This document shows, one piece after another, positions 33,979-42,574 of a DNA stretch of 64,000 nucleotides. The stretch's first letter is position 1. The number at the start of each line of letters is the position of its first letter. The notes beneath the pieces were generated by a model. The model did not search any database and was not told where the DNA came from. It saw only the letters and a list, made by a program, of their open reading frames with translations. The position numbers and the translations under genes were made by a program. The stretch is from Magnetospirillum sp. ME-1. Lineage in GTDB: Bacteria; Pseudomonadota; Alphaproteobacteria; Rhodospirillales; Magnetospirillaceae. The stretch spans positions 3,080,926 through 3,144,925 of the forward strand of contig NZ_CP015848.1 of assembly GCF_002105535.1 (NCBI RefSeq). The letters run 5' to 3'.

Positions 33979-34144
33979 CATCCTCATTCGTGAGCATACT
34001 TCCCCGTCCGGGGAGCCTCTAAAAATCCACAGCATCTGCGCCGTTAGGACGTGATCATCGTCTGCGGTCATTCGTCATTGTTCGTCTGCACCCGCGTTGC
34101 TATGATGGGTAGAGCGATGGGTATGTCGTGCGGGATGTGAAGCA

Positions 34145-35385
34145 ATGGCTCGGGAAATCGGCAAACTTTCGGCGGTGGCGGTGCGGAGCCAAAACACTCC
34201 CGGCCTTTATGGCGACGGGGGTGGGCTTTACCTCCAGGTCACTCCAGTTGGTGCGAAGACGTGGATCTACCGTTTCCAGATCGCTGGAAAGCGCCGGGAC
34301 ATGGGGCTCGGCGCTATTCATACCATCAGCCTTGCCGAGGCCAGGGAAGAGGCGCGGCGGTGCCGCCAGCTTGTCAGAGATGGCATCGACCCGATTGATA
34401 GCCGGAGGGCCGCCAAGCTATCTGCGCGAGCCACGGCGGCGAAAACGATGACCTTCCGTCAGTGCGCAGAGGCATACATCAAGTCCCACGAGGCGGGGTG
34501 GTCCAATGCGAAGCATGGGGCACAGTGGACCTCGACCCTGGAAACTTACGTCTACCCATCATTCGGATCGCTCCCGGTCAATGCCGTCGATACCGGCCTT
34601 GTCATGAAGGTGCTGGAACCGATCTGGTCTACGAAGACAGAAACCGCCAACCGGGTACGTGGCAGGATCGAGAGCATCCTCGACTGGGCTGCCGTTAGGA
34701 AGCACCGGATCGGTGAGAACCCTGCCAGATGGAGGGGGAATCTTGACAAACTTTTGCCTGCCCGTGCGAAGGTCGCCAAGGCGGGGCATCACGCCGCCCT
34801 AGCCTAGACGAGATGGGCGGCTTCATGGCCTCCCTGCGCCTCCAGGAAGGGGCTGGTGCCCGTGCGCTGGAGTTTGCCATCCTCACCGCCGCCAGGACCG
34901 GCGAGGTGATCGGAGCGACCTGGGGCGAGATCGACATCGAGAAGAAGATCTGGATCATCCCAGCCGAGCGGATGAAGGCTGGCCGCGAACATCGGGTGCC
35001 TTTGTCAGGGGCAGCTATGGCCGTGGTTCATTCAATGGCAGCAATCCGGCAAGGTCAGCAGCTTTTCCCTGGGGCGAAGGCAGGGAGGCCCTTGTCCAAT
35101 ATGGCGCTGCTTATGGCTCTGCGACGCATGAAACGGGCTGATGTGACCGCTCACGGCTTCCGCAGCACGTTCCGGGACTGGTGCGCTGAACGAACGGCAT
35201 ACCCTACCGAGGTTGCCGAGATGGCGCTGGCCCATGCAGTTGGGGACAAGGTTGAGGCCGCGTATCGACGCGGCGACCTTTTCGAAAAGCGGGTACGGCT
35301 GATGGAAGACTGGGCTGAGTTCTGCGGCATCGTTGCCCCGACCGTAGCTGGGACGAATGTGTTCGCGATTCAGACCCGCGCCTGA
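34145..35385 (+). pseudogene. Tyrosine-family integrase disrupted by a 1-base frameshift
   Basis: A P4-type integrase in two frames. The first 220 codons (34145-34804) give the N-terminal arm-binding domain (LSAVAVRSQNTPGLYGDGGG) and the SAM-like core-binding domain, ending HHAALA and then TAG. From 34807 the protein continues one frame over (DEMGGFMASLRLQEGAGARA). It keeps the catalytic residues: Arg in ILTAARTGEVIGA, HGFRSTFRDW, the second His in LAHAVGDKVEAAYRRGD, and Tyr in VEAAY. Only five bases stand between CTA (ends 34801) and GAC (34807) where six are needed, so one base is missing. All active-site residues lie after the break. A sequencing error is the main alternative. Confidence 0.88.
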
Positions 35386-35398
35386 GCAAAAGGAGAAA

Positions 35399-36058
35399 AT
35401 GGTGAAAAGGTTCTTCACTCTCGCTGAGGCGGCGACGTTCCTCGCAACGGGGAAACCTCGAACAGTCCAGCACCTGAGCCGATTGATGAGGCGGCATCGC
35501 GGTGGGCGCGCGCCAGCCGAACTCTGGCGCGCCATCGAGAAGGCAGCGAATGAGATACTTATTGCCGCGCAAGGGGGAGAATTTGTTCTCACCGGGCGCC
35601 AGGATGGCGATGGGCAGATGATGCGAAAACAGATACCAGAAATAGCCTTGATGGACTCATCAGCTGAACCTGCTAGGGATTCAATTTATCCAGATTATCT
35701 CGCGTGGATGAAAGAGCAGCGCAACATCGACGGCATTTCAATTTGGCGTGATGTGGCTGTTTCATGTCGCGATTTTGACAAATGGCGAAATAGAGGCAAC
35801 CCAGACTACGACGCCACAATCAAGCCATCGGGTCCTACCCGTGAAGCAACCGACGATGAGATCCATGCGGCGATCACTGCGGTGTACGATGAGGTTGATC
35901 GATTAGGCGGGAAACCGCCCAACGTCAAAGAATTGATTGCCCCTCTCAGAAAGATGTTGGGGGAGAAGCACCTCACCGCCACGCGCACCCGAATGGACAA
36001 GGCCGCAAGTGCGCAACAACACAAGGATCGCAGATTAAAGGTTGGTGCCAGAAAGTAA
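35399..36058 (+). CDS. Hypothetical protein with helix-turn-helix-like N-terminus
   Basis: 219 residues from ATG 35399, chosen for the strong AAAGGAGAA just upstream. The N-terminus (FFTLAEAATFLATGKPRTVQ) resembles the winged-helix start of excisionase/MerR-like DNA-binding proteins. The remaining sequence is mostly charged and helical, with a basic C-terminus (KDRRLKVGARK). Family unknown. It follows the integrase by 13 bp and may be an accessory recombination or regulatory factor. Codon use is less GC-biased than core genes. Confidence 0.75.
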   Translation: MVKRFFTLAEAATFLATGKPRTVQHLSRLMRRHRGGRAPAELWRAIEKAANEILIAAQGGEFVLTGRQDGDGQMMRKQIPEIALMDSSAEPARDSIYPDYLAWMKEQRNIDGISIWRDVAVSCRDFDKWRNRGNPDYDATIKPSGPTREATDDEIHAAITAVYDEVDRLGGKPPNVKELIAPLRKMLGEKHLTATRTRMDKAASAQQHKDRRLKVGARK

Positions 36059-36153
36059 TTTCCGGGTTTTCTCACTTTGGGAAATTTGGAAATCTGGAGG
36101 ACGGGAAACGTATGTGAATAATAGGGGGCTACCACAAACGAACGAGGTAGCTC

Positions 36154-36342
36154 ATGTCTCCCGAACAATCCTCCACCCCCCTGCTCGTCGCCCCCAAGGC
36201 GGCCTGCGCCCTCCTCAGTGTCGGCAATACCAAGCTCTATGAGTTGATCGGGCAGAAGAAGCTCGAAGTCATCAAATTCGGTAAGGCCACCCGCATCACC
36301 ATGGCGAGCATCCGCGCCATTGCTGGTGGGGGGGCTGCCTGA
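36154..36342 (+). CDS. AlpA/excisionase-like DNA-binding protein
   Basis: 62 residues with the small helix-turn-helix seen in AlpA and excisionase proteins: KAACALLSVGNTKLYELIGQ, then KLEVIKFGKATRITMASIRA, i.e. a recognition helix followed by a short wing. Such proteins control integrase expression or direct excision in islands of this class. Start ATG 36154 with GAGG-like sequence upstream. It lies 95 bp after the previous gene and 3 bp before the next. Confidence 0.85.
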   Translation: MSPEQSSTPLLVAPKAACALLSVGNTKLYELIGQKKLEVIKFGKATRITMASIRAIAGGGAA

Positions 36343-36345
36343 ATC

Positions 36346-36555
36346 ATGCCACAAAACAGCAGAGGCCGGGCGCTGGAGGGCGCCCGGACCTCGGGGATTG
36401 GTCATGCTGCTCAGCGCGACACCCAGAACCATACCACCGCTCGCCCCGTCGAATCCAGCATGGCCGCAGTCTGGATCATGCGCCATTTCGGCCTAACTCA
36501 GCGCCACGTCTCCCTGGTGGCTGCTCTGGCTGGCCAGGAAAGTGGTGCGCAATGA
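36346..36555 (+). CDS. Small island protein of unknown function
   Basis: 69 residues. A disordered, polar N-terminal half is followed by a helical tail (MAAVWIMRHFGLTQRHVSLV) that looks like a short HTH-type helix pair. Small proteins with this tail commonly precede primase genes in alphaproteobacterial islands, which is the basis for keeping it. It overlaps the next start by 4 bp (ATGA). No function can be assigned. Confidence 0.6.
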   Translation: MPQNSRGRALEGARTSGIGHAAQRDTQNHTTARPVESSMAAVWIMRHFGLTQRHVSLVAALAGQESGAQ

Positions 36556-36938
36556 AGCCCTCTATCACAACGACCAAGGACCAGATCACGGATGCAGTGG
36601 GCGCCTGCGTTCGCAAGCTGAGCGCCGAATTGACGCGACGAGCCGTCGCGATGACCGATGTTGGCGGATTCACTGCCTACCGACTTTATATCGCCGCGAG
36701 TGATGCGGAGACGGCGGCTCACTGGGTTCTAGTTCAACGGCGTCTCCCTGCTGTCAGCATAGCTCTTGGGGGGACTTCGACCTGCGCTCCGGACCTGTAT
36801 CCGTGGCTGTACACGTTGAACGACCTCTCCTATGAAGCGTATCGCTTCTACCAGCGGCGTCGTGCCTGCCGGCTCCCTGATGAAGAAGCCCGTCTCCATG
36901 AGCGCGTAAGGAACTTGCTCGCAGCGTGGCCGGGATGA
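36552..36938 (+). CDS. Hypothetical protein
   Basis: 128 residues. A soluble mixed alpha/beta protein with an Arg-rich C-terminal helix (RRRACRLPDEEARLHERVRN). No recognised family. It overlaps both neighbours by 4 bp (ATGA at each end), so it is translationally coupled to the primase and may act with it in replication of the element. Confidence 0.7.
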   Translation: MKPSITTTKDQITDAVGACVRKLSAELTRRAVAMTDVGGFTAYRLYIAASDAETAAHWVLVQRRLPAVSIALGGTSTCAPDLYPWLYTLNDLSYEAYRFYQRRRACRLPDEEARLHERVRNLLAAWPG

Positions 36939-39900
36939 GCGCATCCCCGACAATCGACGAAATAAGGCTCCGCCTGGACGAGAACATTGAGCCCATCGCT
37001 GTCCAATTGCTCGGCCGACCGACTTCCCGCACGGGACACCAGTGGCGCTGGGGGCGCCAAGGAAGCCTCTCTATTGTCGTCAAGGGACCGAAGCGAGGCA
37101 GATGGTACTCGCACGAGGACGCAATCGGAGGTGACACCCTTGCCCTGATCCGGCGGGAGATTGGATTCACCGGCGCATTGAATTGGGCCAAGCAATATCT
37201 CGGTATTGGTGATGCTGTCTGCGCCCCAATCCATCGCGTGGTGCCATCACCTCCGGTGACGGAGAAACCCGCGCCGGTAATTGATGAGGCTCGAGCACGG
37301 CGCCGAGCACAAAAACTGGATAGTGCGCTGGCGCTCTCTGGCCCAGTGGCGGGAACGCCAGGAGAAAAATATCTCCGCAATCGTGGTATTCATGCAGAAG
37401 ATTTCCCGGAATGCATTCGGTGGAATAAACGCACCTGGGGCAGCATGCCTGGCGGCGTCCATATTTACGGTGGCGCTCTGGTGGTGATTGCGACTGATTC
37501 AACAGGCCAACCCCAAGCTTTCCAGACGATCCACATTACCGACGATGGAAGGAAGGCAGAAGCCTCAATGTGTGGTGGTGTTGTCAAGCGTACCTCCGGG
37601 GCACTAGCTGGCGTAGCGGTCCGCCTACCGGGGCAACAGCCTCCAATTCTATGTGAAGGGCCGGAGACAGGCCTCTCAATTTGGGTGGCGACCGGCCGTG
37701 AGGTTTGGATTTGCCTGGGCGTAAGCAATTTTTCCAAGCAGAAGTTAGAGCCGGGCGATCAGGTGGTAATTGCTCGCGACCATGACAAGGCTGGCTCCGG
37801 CGCGGACAAAGCCGTAGCGAAGGCGGTGGACGCCTTGATGGCTCGCGGTGTCTTCGTATCTGTTGCCTGCCCACCCGATGCCGGTCAGGACTTCAATGAC
37901 CTGCTTCAGGAGCATGGCCCCAAGGCTGTTGCCGCATGCATTGCTTCCGCCAGCCCGGTGCAGCCGATTGCTGCACCAAAGCCCCTCCACCCGATCCTTG
38001 ACGGTGAGCGTGCTTCCAGGAGGCTGCGGCGGGTCATCAGGGCGTACTTTGATCGAGTGGAACGGATTATGGCCGCGCAAGAATGGAGGCGGTCTCGTGT
38101 GGCTGAGTTAGGCGGCGACGATGATGCCAGGCGATCCGCTGCGCGTGAAGCCCGCTGCCGATTCAATGTCCGTACCTTGACGCTACCAAAAATTCAGATC
38201 AAGGCGGCGGCCGGGCTGGGCAAGACCCACGCCGTGATCGAGGAAATCATGGCCCGTCCCGCGTTGTGGTCGCTTCATGTCTCGATCTACGTCCCGACGA
38301 AGGATTTGGCCGAGGAATTGGCCGGAAAGTTCGGGCCTGGACCGCGTGTTGTCGTCATGCAGGGCAGGAACAGCAAGAACTGTGGCAAAGCTCGTGTCCG
38401 CATGATCGAACGTGCCATGGAATTGGAAGCCACGCGCTCGGTCTACAAAGCGTTCTGCCATTCCGATTTCTCGAAATGCCCTCGGTTCAGAGAATGCGAT
38501 TATCTCAAGCAGTTTGATCCCGCACCGGCAGTTCGCATCTACTCCCACTTCTATCTCCGCGCCCCGACGCCCCCAGAGTTGAATCTGCCGCCGCCCGATG
38601 TTGTCATCATTGACGAATCCATCATCACCACCATGACCGGCCATGCCGCTGTTGAGATCGAGGCATTCCGCGATCCTCGATCCTTCAACGGTATCGATGA
38701 TGCCGAGATCATTGCTGACGCCCTCGTAACGGGAGCCAAAGTGGCTGATGCGATCACCCGCCACCCGAACGCCATGATCACCGCCCTTCGTACCGAAGGG
38801 GTCGCTCCCGGCGATTTGAGGGCGGCGGCCATGGTAGCGCGGGTGAGTGCGGATTGCGCCAAGCTTCGCCCGGACATGCCTTTGGAGCGGATGCGCAGCC
38901 TGCTGCAAGGCTGGTCGCCGAAGCAGGCCGGACGAGTGGTTCGCGTCCTTGATCAGCTTGCCCGCGACATGGCCGCCGGGAAGGAGACCTCCATTGGCGT
39001 CGAATTTGACCCGCGTTTTCCATCGAAGGCCGAGAATGGCGAGATCATGTTCTGCCCACGCATCCGGGTTCACTTTCGCCATGAATGCACGATCCCAGAT
39101 AGGACGGCCGTCGTCATGATCGATGCAGACGCGCTGATCGACGTGAATGATGTTCTGCTGGGGCGACGCCTGCGTCCATTCGTCATTCAGGCGAAGCGCC
39201 GGGGGCGTTTCATTCAGGCTGTGGATACCACACTGCCCAAGTCCACCCTTATGCATGCAAGGACCGGTGCGAATCTAAGGCAGCGGATCCAGTCCTTTGC
39301 CGCGCGCAAGGTGACCGAGGGGCAATTGGTACTGGCCGTCACCAACTTGCCTGTCAGGCTTGCCTTCACTGATGAACTCGAACCTGACGCCTACACCCGG
39401 TGGGCCGGGGGCGAAATGACGCATTACGGTCGGACGTTGGGCGTCAATCGATGGTCCAATTTCACCATGGTTGTGATCATCGGCCGCGAGCAAATGCCTG
39501 CGGCTGATGCCGAGCGCATGGCTCGGGCCGTTTGGGCAGATTCCGCTGAACCGCTGGCCCTGCCGGGAGCCTATACCAAGGCGGCACGGGCGATCACCAT
39601 GCGCGACGGGACTTCCGGCGCGATCCAGGTGGACATTCATCCCGACCCGCGCGTCCAGGCGATGGTCGAAGTGGTCCGGGAGTGCGGAATAGCGCAGGCG
39701 ATTGACCGGATTCGCCTGATTCACCACGACGAGCGAGACCCAGAGGTTGTGATCCTCACTAATATTCCTGTCCCTGGCGTCATCGTCGATGAACTTCGCC
39801 CTCTTGACGAAATCCTTGCCGGAGGCTCGGTGATCGAGCAGGCAATGGCAGAAATTGGCCTCGGCGTTCTGCCCTTACAGGCTGAATGGCTCTGCGTACG

Positions 39901-40168
39901 GATGCCGCACCTATTCCCGTCGCTTCGTACCGCCGAAAGGATCGTCGCGGAGACAAACCGCCAAATGGCCTATAGGTCGCCAAGCGGTTATAATCAGACA
40001 AACCGCCAACACGCCTATATTAATATAGGCGAAGTGGCGGAATGGGTGGTTACAAAAGGGAAGCGACCATCAACGGCTATCATTGCTCACGGCCATCCTG
40101 CCCCTCGCGAGGCGCTTGAAACCCTTGTGGGGCAACGGCTCTACCGCTTTGGCTCTCGGCCGGACTAG
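36935..40168 (+). CDS. Toprim-domain primase fused to P-loop ATPase/helicase-like region
   Basis: 1077 residues from ATG 36935 (overlapping the upstream stop as ATGA). The N-terminal part resembles DNA primase/helicase proteins of mobile elements: GRWYSHEDAIGGDTLALIRR (DUF7146-like), then a Toprim domain (about 235-320; Glu in ILCEGPETGLSIW, Asp-x-Asp in VVIARDHDKAG). A P-loop AAAGLGKTHAVIEE lies near residue 425 and Walker B VVIIDES near 555. The C-terminal third is unassigned. It likely starts replication of an excised or plasmid form of the island. An origin-like repeat cluster lies in and after its 3' end. Confidence 0.85.
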   Translation: MSASPTIDEIRLRLDENIEPIAVQLLGRPTSRTGHQWRWGRQGSLSIVVKGPKRGRWYSHEDAIGGDTLALIRREIGFTGALNWAKQYLGIGDAVCAPIHRVVPSPPVTEKPAPVIDEARARRRAQKLDSALALSGPVAGTPGEKYLRNRGIHAEDFPECIRWNKRTWGSMPGGVHIYGGALVVIATDSTGQPQAFQTIHITDDGRKAEASMCGGVVKRTSGALAGVAVRLPGQQPPILCEGPETGLSIWVATGREVWICLGVSNFSKQKLEPGDQVVIARDHDKAGSGADKAVAKAVDALMARGVFVSVACPPDAGQDFNDLLQEHGPKAVAACIASASPVQPIAAPKPLHPILDGERASRRLRRVIRAYFDRVERIMAAQEWRRSRVAELGGDDDARRSAAREARCRFNVRTLTLPKIQIKAAAGLGKTHAVIEEIMARPALWSLHVSIYVPTKDLAEELAGKFGPGPRVVVMQGRNSKNCGKARVRMIERAMELEATRSVYKAFCHSDFSKCPRFRECDYLKQFDPAPAVRIYSHFYLRAPTPPELNLPPPDVVIIDESIITTMTGHAAVEIEAFRDPRSFNGIDDAEIIADALVTGAKVADAITRHPNAMITALRTEGVAPGDLRAAAMVARVSADCAKLRPDMPLERMRSLLQGWSPKQAGRVVRVLDQLARDMAAGKETSIGVEFDPRFPSKAENGEIMFCPRIRVHFRHECTIPDRTAVVMIDADALIDVNDVLLGRRLRPFVIQAKRRGRFIQAVDTTLPKSTLMHARTGANLRQRIQSFAARKVTEGQLVLAVTNLPVRLAFTDELEPDAYTRWAGGEMTHYGRTLGVNRWSNFTMVVIIGREQMPAADAERMARAVWADSAEPLALPGAYTKAARAITMRDGTSGAIQVDIHPDPRVQAMVEVVRECGIAQAIDRIRLIHHDERDPEVVILTNIPVPGVIVDELRPLDEILAGGSVIEQAMAEIGLGVLPLQAEWLCVRMPHLFPSLRTAERIVAETNRQMAYRSPSGYNQTNRQHAYINIGEVAEWVVTKGKRPSTAIIAHGHPAPREALETLVGQRLYRFGSRPD
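39952..40019 (+). repeat. Two 23-bp direct repeats inside the primase 3' end
   Basis: GACAAACCGCCAA-NNN-GCCTATA occurs at 39952-39974 and 39997-40019, start to start 45 bp. In the protein they encode the duplicated TNRQ-x-AY. They flank a GCGGTTATAAT element at 39984-39994. Confidence 0.75.
40003..40040. repeat. 38-bp interrupted palindrome centred on a perfect 20-bp palindrome
   Basis: CGCCTATATT-AATATAGGCG (40012-40031) is a perfect 20-bp palindrome with an AT core. Three bases further out on both sides stand CCGCCA (40003-40008) and TGGCGG (40035-40040), also complementary. It lies in the coding sequence of the primase C-terminus, where such symmetry is not needed for the protein, and next to direct repeats, so it may be a replication or protein-binding site. 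Confidence 0.8.
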
Positions 40169-40222
40169 TCGCGTTAAGCGCGGTGTGTCAGGTGAGACGC
40201 GCTCTAACTGGTGGATCAGCTG

Positions 40223-40281
40223 TAACCGGTCTGGTTATGAAAAAGTATCCAGAGCGGTTAGTAATTACGATATATAACCGC
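40223..40281. repeat. Cluster of TAACCG/CGGTTA inverted repeats after the primase gene
   Basis: TAACC (40223-40227) with GGTTA (40233-40237), and GCGGTTA (40254-40260) with TAACCGC (40275-40281), form two inverted pairs in a 59-bp stretch. The same GCGGTTA stands at 39984. The 40169-40386 gap holding them has no supported gene and is AT-rich from about 40240. The arrangement resembles iterons of a plasmid-type origin, which is inference. Confidence 0.55.
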
Positions 40282-40386
40282 ACTGGTAACTTATCATCAC
40301 AGTATCGCGCTCACTTAATGAATGTTGAATTGTGCGAAAATTACTGCAATTTTTATGGCACGAATACCTATGATGGATTTTCAATC

Positions 40387-40830
40387 ATGAATGCTGAAAA
40401 TTCAGGCAGAAAGCAGCCTCATCCCGGACAGTTCAAGAAAGGCCAGTCCGGCAATCCCGCTGGCAAGCCCCTGGGGGCCCGCAACCACACAACCCGCGCT
40501 GTGCTGGAGCTCTTGGACGGCGAGGCCGAGTCGCTCACGCGCAAGGCGGTAGAAATGGCCCTGGCAGGCGATACGACGGCTCTCCGGCTCTGTCTGGAGC
40601 GGCTGGCCCCTCCGGCCAAGGACAAGGCGATCACGGTCGCCCTACCTGCCCTGGCAGGCCCAGCAGATGCATCGGCGGCGATGTCAGCGGTGGTCGGTGC
40701 CATGGCGGCAGGGGAAATCACCCCGAGTGAGGCTGCGGCGATCGCTGGCGTGGTGGAAACTTATCGACGCACGATCGAGGCCGTGGAGATAGATGCCCGT
40801 CTGGCGGCCTTGGAAGCGCGTGTACGATGA
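40387..40830 (+). CDS. DUF5681-type protein
   Basis: 147 residues from ATG 40387 (MNAENSGRKQPHPGQFKKGQ). The N-terminal GQFKKGQSGNPAGKPLGARN motif is the hallmark of the DUF5681 family, found in phage and island gene sets near replication or packaging genes. The remaining sequence is helical and Ala-rich (AVVGAMAAGEITPSEAAAIA), followed by a basic C-terminus. The reading frame extends upstream through the repeat cluster, but that part is AT-rich and unlike the protein. Stop overlaps the next start (ATGA). Confidence 0.85.
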   Translation: MNAENSGRKQPHPGQFKKGQSGNPAGKPLGARNHTTRAVLELLDGEAESLTRKAVEMALAGDTTALRLCLERLAPPAKDKAITVALPALAGPADASAAMSAVVGAMAAGEITPSEAAAIAGVVETYRRTIEAVEIDARLAALEARVR

Positions 40831-41060
40831 CCAGCGCTCTCGCCCGTCGCATCGGACGAATCGAGGCACGTGCTGGCCTGAACCGCGCCCGAAGTGCGCG
40901 GGAGATGACGGACGAGGAACTGGATGAGGCGATCAGGGCGATCATGGCTGGTGAAGGGGGATTGGGGCTACAGCGTTCGTGGGCGATGGCGGGGGTAAGC
41001 GATGACGCACTGAAAGCAAAACTAGCCCTATTGGCTGGGAAACTTGCCGGTGCAGCCTAG
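40827..41060 (+). CDS. Small hypothetical protein coupled to the DUF5681 gene
   Basis: 77 residues, helical and charged (REMTDEELDEAIRAIMAGEG). It overlaps the DUF5681 gene by 4 bp, suggesting a joint role. No family recognised. Confidence 0.65.
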   Translation: MTSALARRIGRIEARAGLNRARSAREMTDEELDEAIRAIMAGEGGLGLQRSWAMAGVSDDALKAKLALLAGKLAGAA

Positions 41061-41100
41061 TTTTCCTGTCGCCAGTTCGGAATGCACCTGGGGATCTCGC

Positions 41101-41322
41101 TCACTTGGCACTCCTCCCTGGGAGTGGGTTGTCTGGATCTTCTCCCTTAAGTCCGTGTACGTACTTTGCCCGACACGCCCTGTAAACGAGGGCGGCTCCG
41201 TTTTCCGTCGATGCAGATGCTGCGCCTTTTAGAACGCAGTCTTCCACGGTGTCTGTCATTGTGGCCCACGCCAGAAAAGACAATGCGGCAAGAGCCGCTG
41301 ACGCGAAGATCACTTTTCGCAT
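41101..41322 (-). CDS. Small exported protein
   Basis: 73 residues with an N-terminal signal peptide (MRKVIFASAALAALSFLAWA). The mature part of about 50 residues contains two Cys (EDCVLKGA and YRACRAKY) that could form a disulfide, and it ends in a polar tail. It lies 15 bp downstream of the M48 lipoprotein gene on the same strand, so the two may form an operon acting in the periplasm. Function unknown. Confidence 0.6.
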   Translation of the reverse strand: MRKVIFASAALAALSFLAWATMTDTVEDCVLKGAASASTENGAALVYRACRAKYVHGLKGEDPDNPLPGRSAK

Positions 41323-41337
41323 GGCGTTTCCTCTCCG

Positions 41338-42024
41338 CTACGGCCAATTCTCCACGATTTTGCCGCTCCCCTTCATCAGCTTGATCTCCTTCGCCGGCGC
41401 CGGCACCGGCACAGGAGCGGGGGCAACCACCCTCCTGTTCTCAGCGATGGCGCGCTCCAGGTTCCGCAGACGGTCTGCGGTATCGGGGTGCGTCCCGCCA
41501 CCCCCCTTGTCCAATCTCCTGACCACATCGAGTGCGGCCCTGGCGTCATATCCGGCCATGGTCATCCACTGCACGGCCTGCCGGTCAGCCTCCATCTCTA
41601 AACTTGGCTGAACGAAACTGCGAGCGACGTAGCTTCCGTAGTCCGGCTCCAGGATGAGCATGCCGACAAGTTGGCCGACACGATGAGCGGGAACGACATC
41701 CTTCTCATGGTTGAGGGCGATGTGGGCGGTTTCATGGGCGAAGATGAAGGCGAACTCGTCTGGGGTGCGGAGCATGTTCATCATTCCCCCGGTGATCCAT
41801 ACCTTCCTGTCGGTTCCGACCCACGCGCGGATTTCCCTGTCAGGAGTGATGAACCACTGCCGCTCACAAGATGGGCACATTGCCTGGATCTTGGTGACGA
41901 CGATTCCCGACTGATCCCTGGTCATATGTTCCTGCATGCTGGGCGCCACCATCGGCCCACCACCAGCACATCCGGCCAGCGCGGCGCAGATTGCAATCGC
42001 AGATGTATACTTCCACCATCCCAT
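41338..42024 (-). CDS. M48-family metalloprotease lipoprotein
   Basis: 228 residues from ATG 42024 (MGWWKYTSAIAICAALAGC), a lipoprotein signal with lipobox LAGC. The zinc-protease motif HETAH (HEXXH) follows FAFIFA, and the third ligand Glu is in LEMEADRQAVQWM, as in M48 peptidases (BepA/LoiP-like). Two Cys in MCPSCERQW could stabilise the fold. A Pro/Val-rich tail precedes the C-terminus. It is controlled from the same region as the divergent XRE repressor and carries the operator in its upstream sequence. Confidence 0.9.
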   Translation of the reverse strand: MGWWKYTSAIAICAALAGCAGGGPMVAPSMQEHMTRDQSGIVVTKIQAMCPSCERQWFITPDREIRAWVGTDRKVWITGGMMNMLRTPDEFAFIFAHETAHIALNHEKDVVPAHRVGQLVGMLILEPDYGSYVARSFVQPSLEMEADRQAVQWMTMAGYDARAALDVVRRLDKGGGGTHPDTADRLRNLERAIAENRRVVAPAPVPVPAPAKEIKLMKGSGKIVENWP

Positions 42025-42037
42025 GCCCAACACCTGA

Positions 42038-42076
42038 AATAGGTCAATTCGACCTATTATGCCCAAATGACCTATT
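42038..42076. promoter_or_regulatory. Operator with three AATAGGTC half-sites between XRE and M48 genes
   Basis: AATAGGTC (42038-42045) and its exact complement GACCTATT (42051-42058) are separated by 5 bp, and a second GACCTATT follows at 42069-42076. A -10-like TATTAT (42055-42060) overlaps the palindrome. The site is 14 bp from the M48 start and 28 bp from the XRE start, ideal for a repressor controlling both genes. Confidence 0.8.
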
Positions 42077-42103
42077 CCGCGTCCACCACCTGGAGGTGCT
42101 GGC

Positions 42104-42343
42104 GTGGGGACCAGAGATAAATTCGACGTGGCTTACCGTGCCGTCGTTGATGGATTGATCAAAGCAAGAAAGGTGCGCGGCCTAACTCAAGCTGAGGTTG
42201 CTGTTGCGATGCGTACAGACCAGTCTCAGGTATCCAAACTCGAGCGTAGTGAGCGGCGGCTCGACATCATTGACTTCGTCAGGTATTGCCGGGCTATAGG
42301 AGTTGAGCCTGCAGATTTTCTACGCGACATACGATTGGATTAA
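42104..42343 (+). CDS. XRE-family transcriptional regulator
   Basis: 79 residues, starting GTG 42104 with GGAGG 7 nt upstream. A Cro/CI-type helix-turn-helix fills most of the protein: GLIKARKVRGLTQAEVAVAM, RTDQSQVSKLERSERR. The C-terminus FADFLRDIRLD-like tail closes the domain. Expected to bind the AATAGGTC sites at 42038-42076 and repress its own gene and the M48 lipoprotein gene. Confidence 0.9.
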   Translation: MGTRDKFDVAYRAVVDGLIKARKVRGLTQAEVAVAMRTDQSQVSKLERSERRLDIIDFVRYCRAIGVEPADFLRDIRLD

Positions 42344-42498
42344 TTTTTTGAACCCTTTTCTCTCGCATCTTCGTCGCGCAGAGTGGCGTTGAAGGTGCCC
42401 GGCTTGTCCTTGCTCTCGGTGATGTAGACGGCCATGACGTCTGCGCCGCGAACGATCTTGGGCTTGGGCGCCGCCGACAGGTCGCCCTGGGCCTTCTA
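42340..42498 (-). pseudogene. C-terminal fragment of an unidentified gene
   Basis: About 50 codons on the minus strand read as a natural protein tail (SAAPKPKIVRGADVMAVYIT, then SKDKPGTFNATLRDEDAREK) and end at a TAA shared with the XRE stop. An in-frame TAG lies just upstream and no start or ribosome site is present, so it appears to be a remnant left by rearrangement. The parent family is not recognised. GC content is higher than in the adjacent XRE gene. Confidence 0.45.
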
Positions 42499-42574
42499 CA
42501 TCTTTAAGGGGCCGATCCGCTGATGTCCGCGCCATGCCTAATCCGCCATTCCACCCGCAGGAAAAACCGGGACC

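Noticed and set aside
40183-40386. Longer N-terminus of the DUF5681 protein
   Set aside because: It runs through AT-rich inverted repeats; family members begin shortly before the GQFKKGQSGNP motif.
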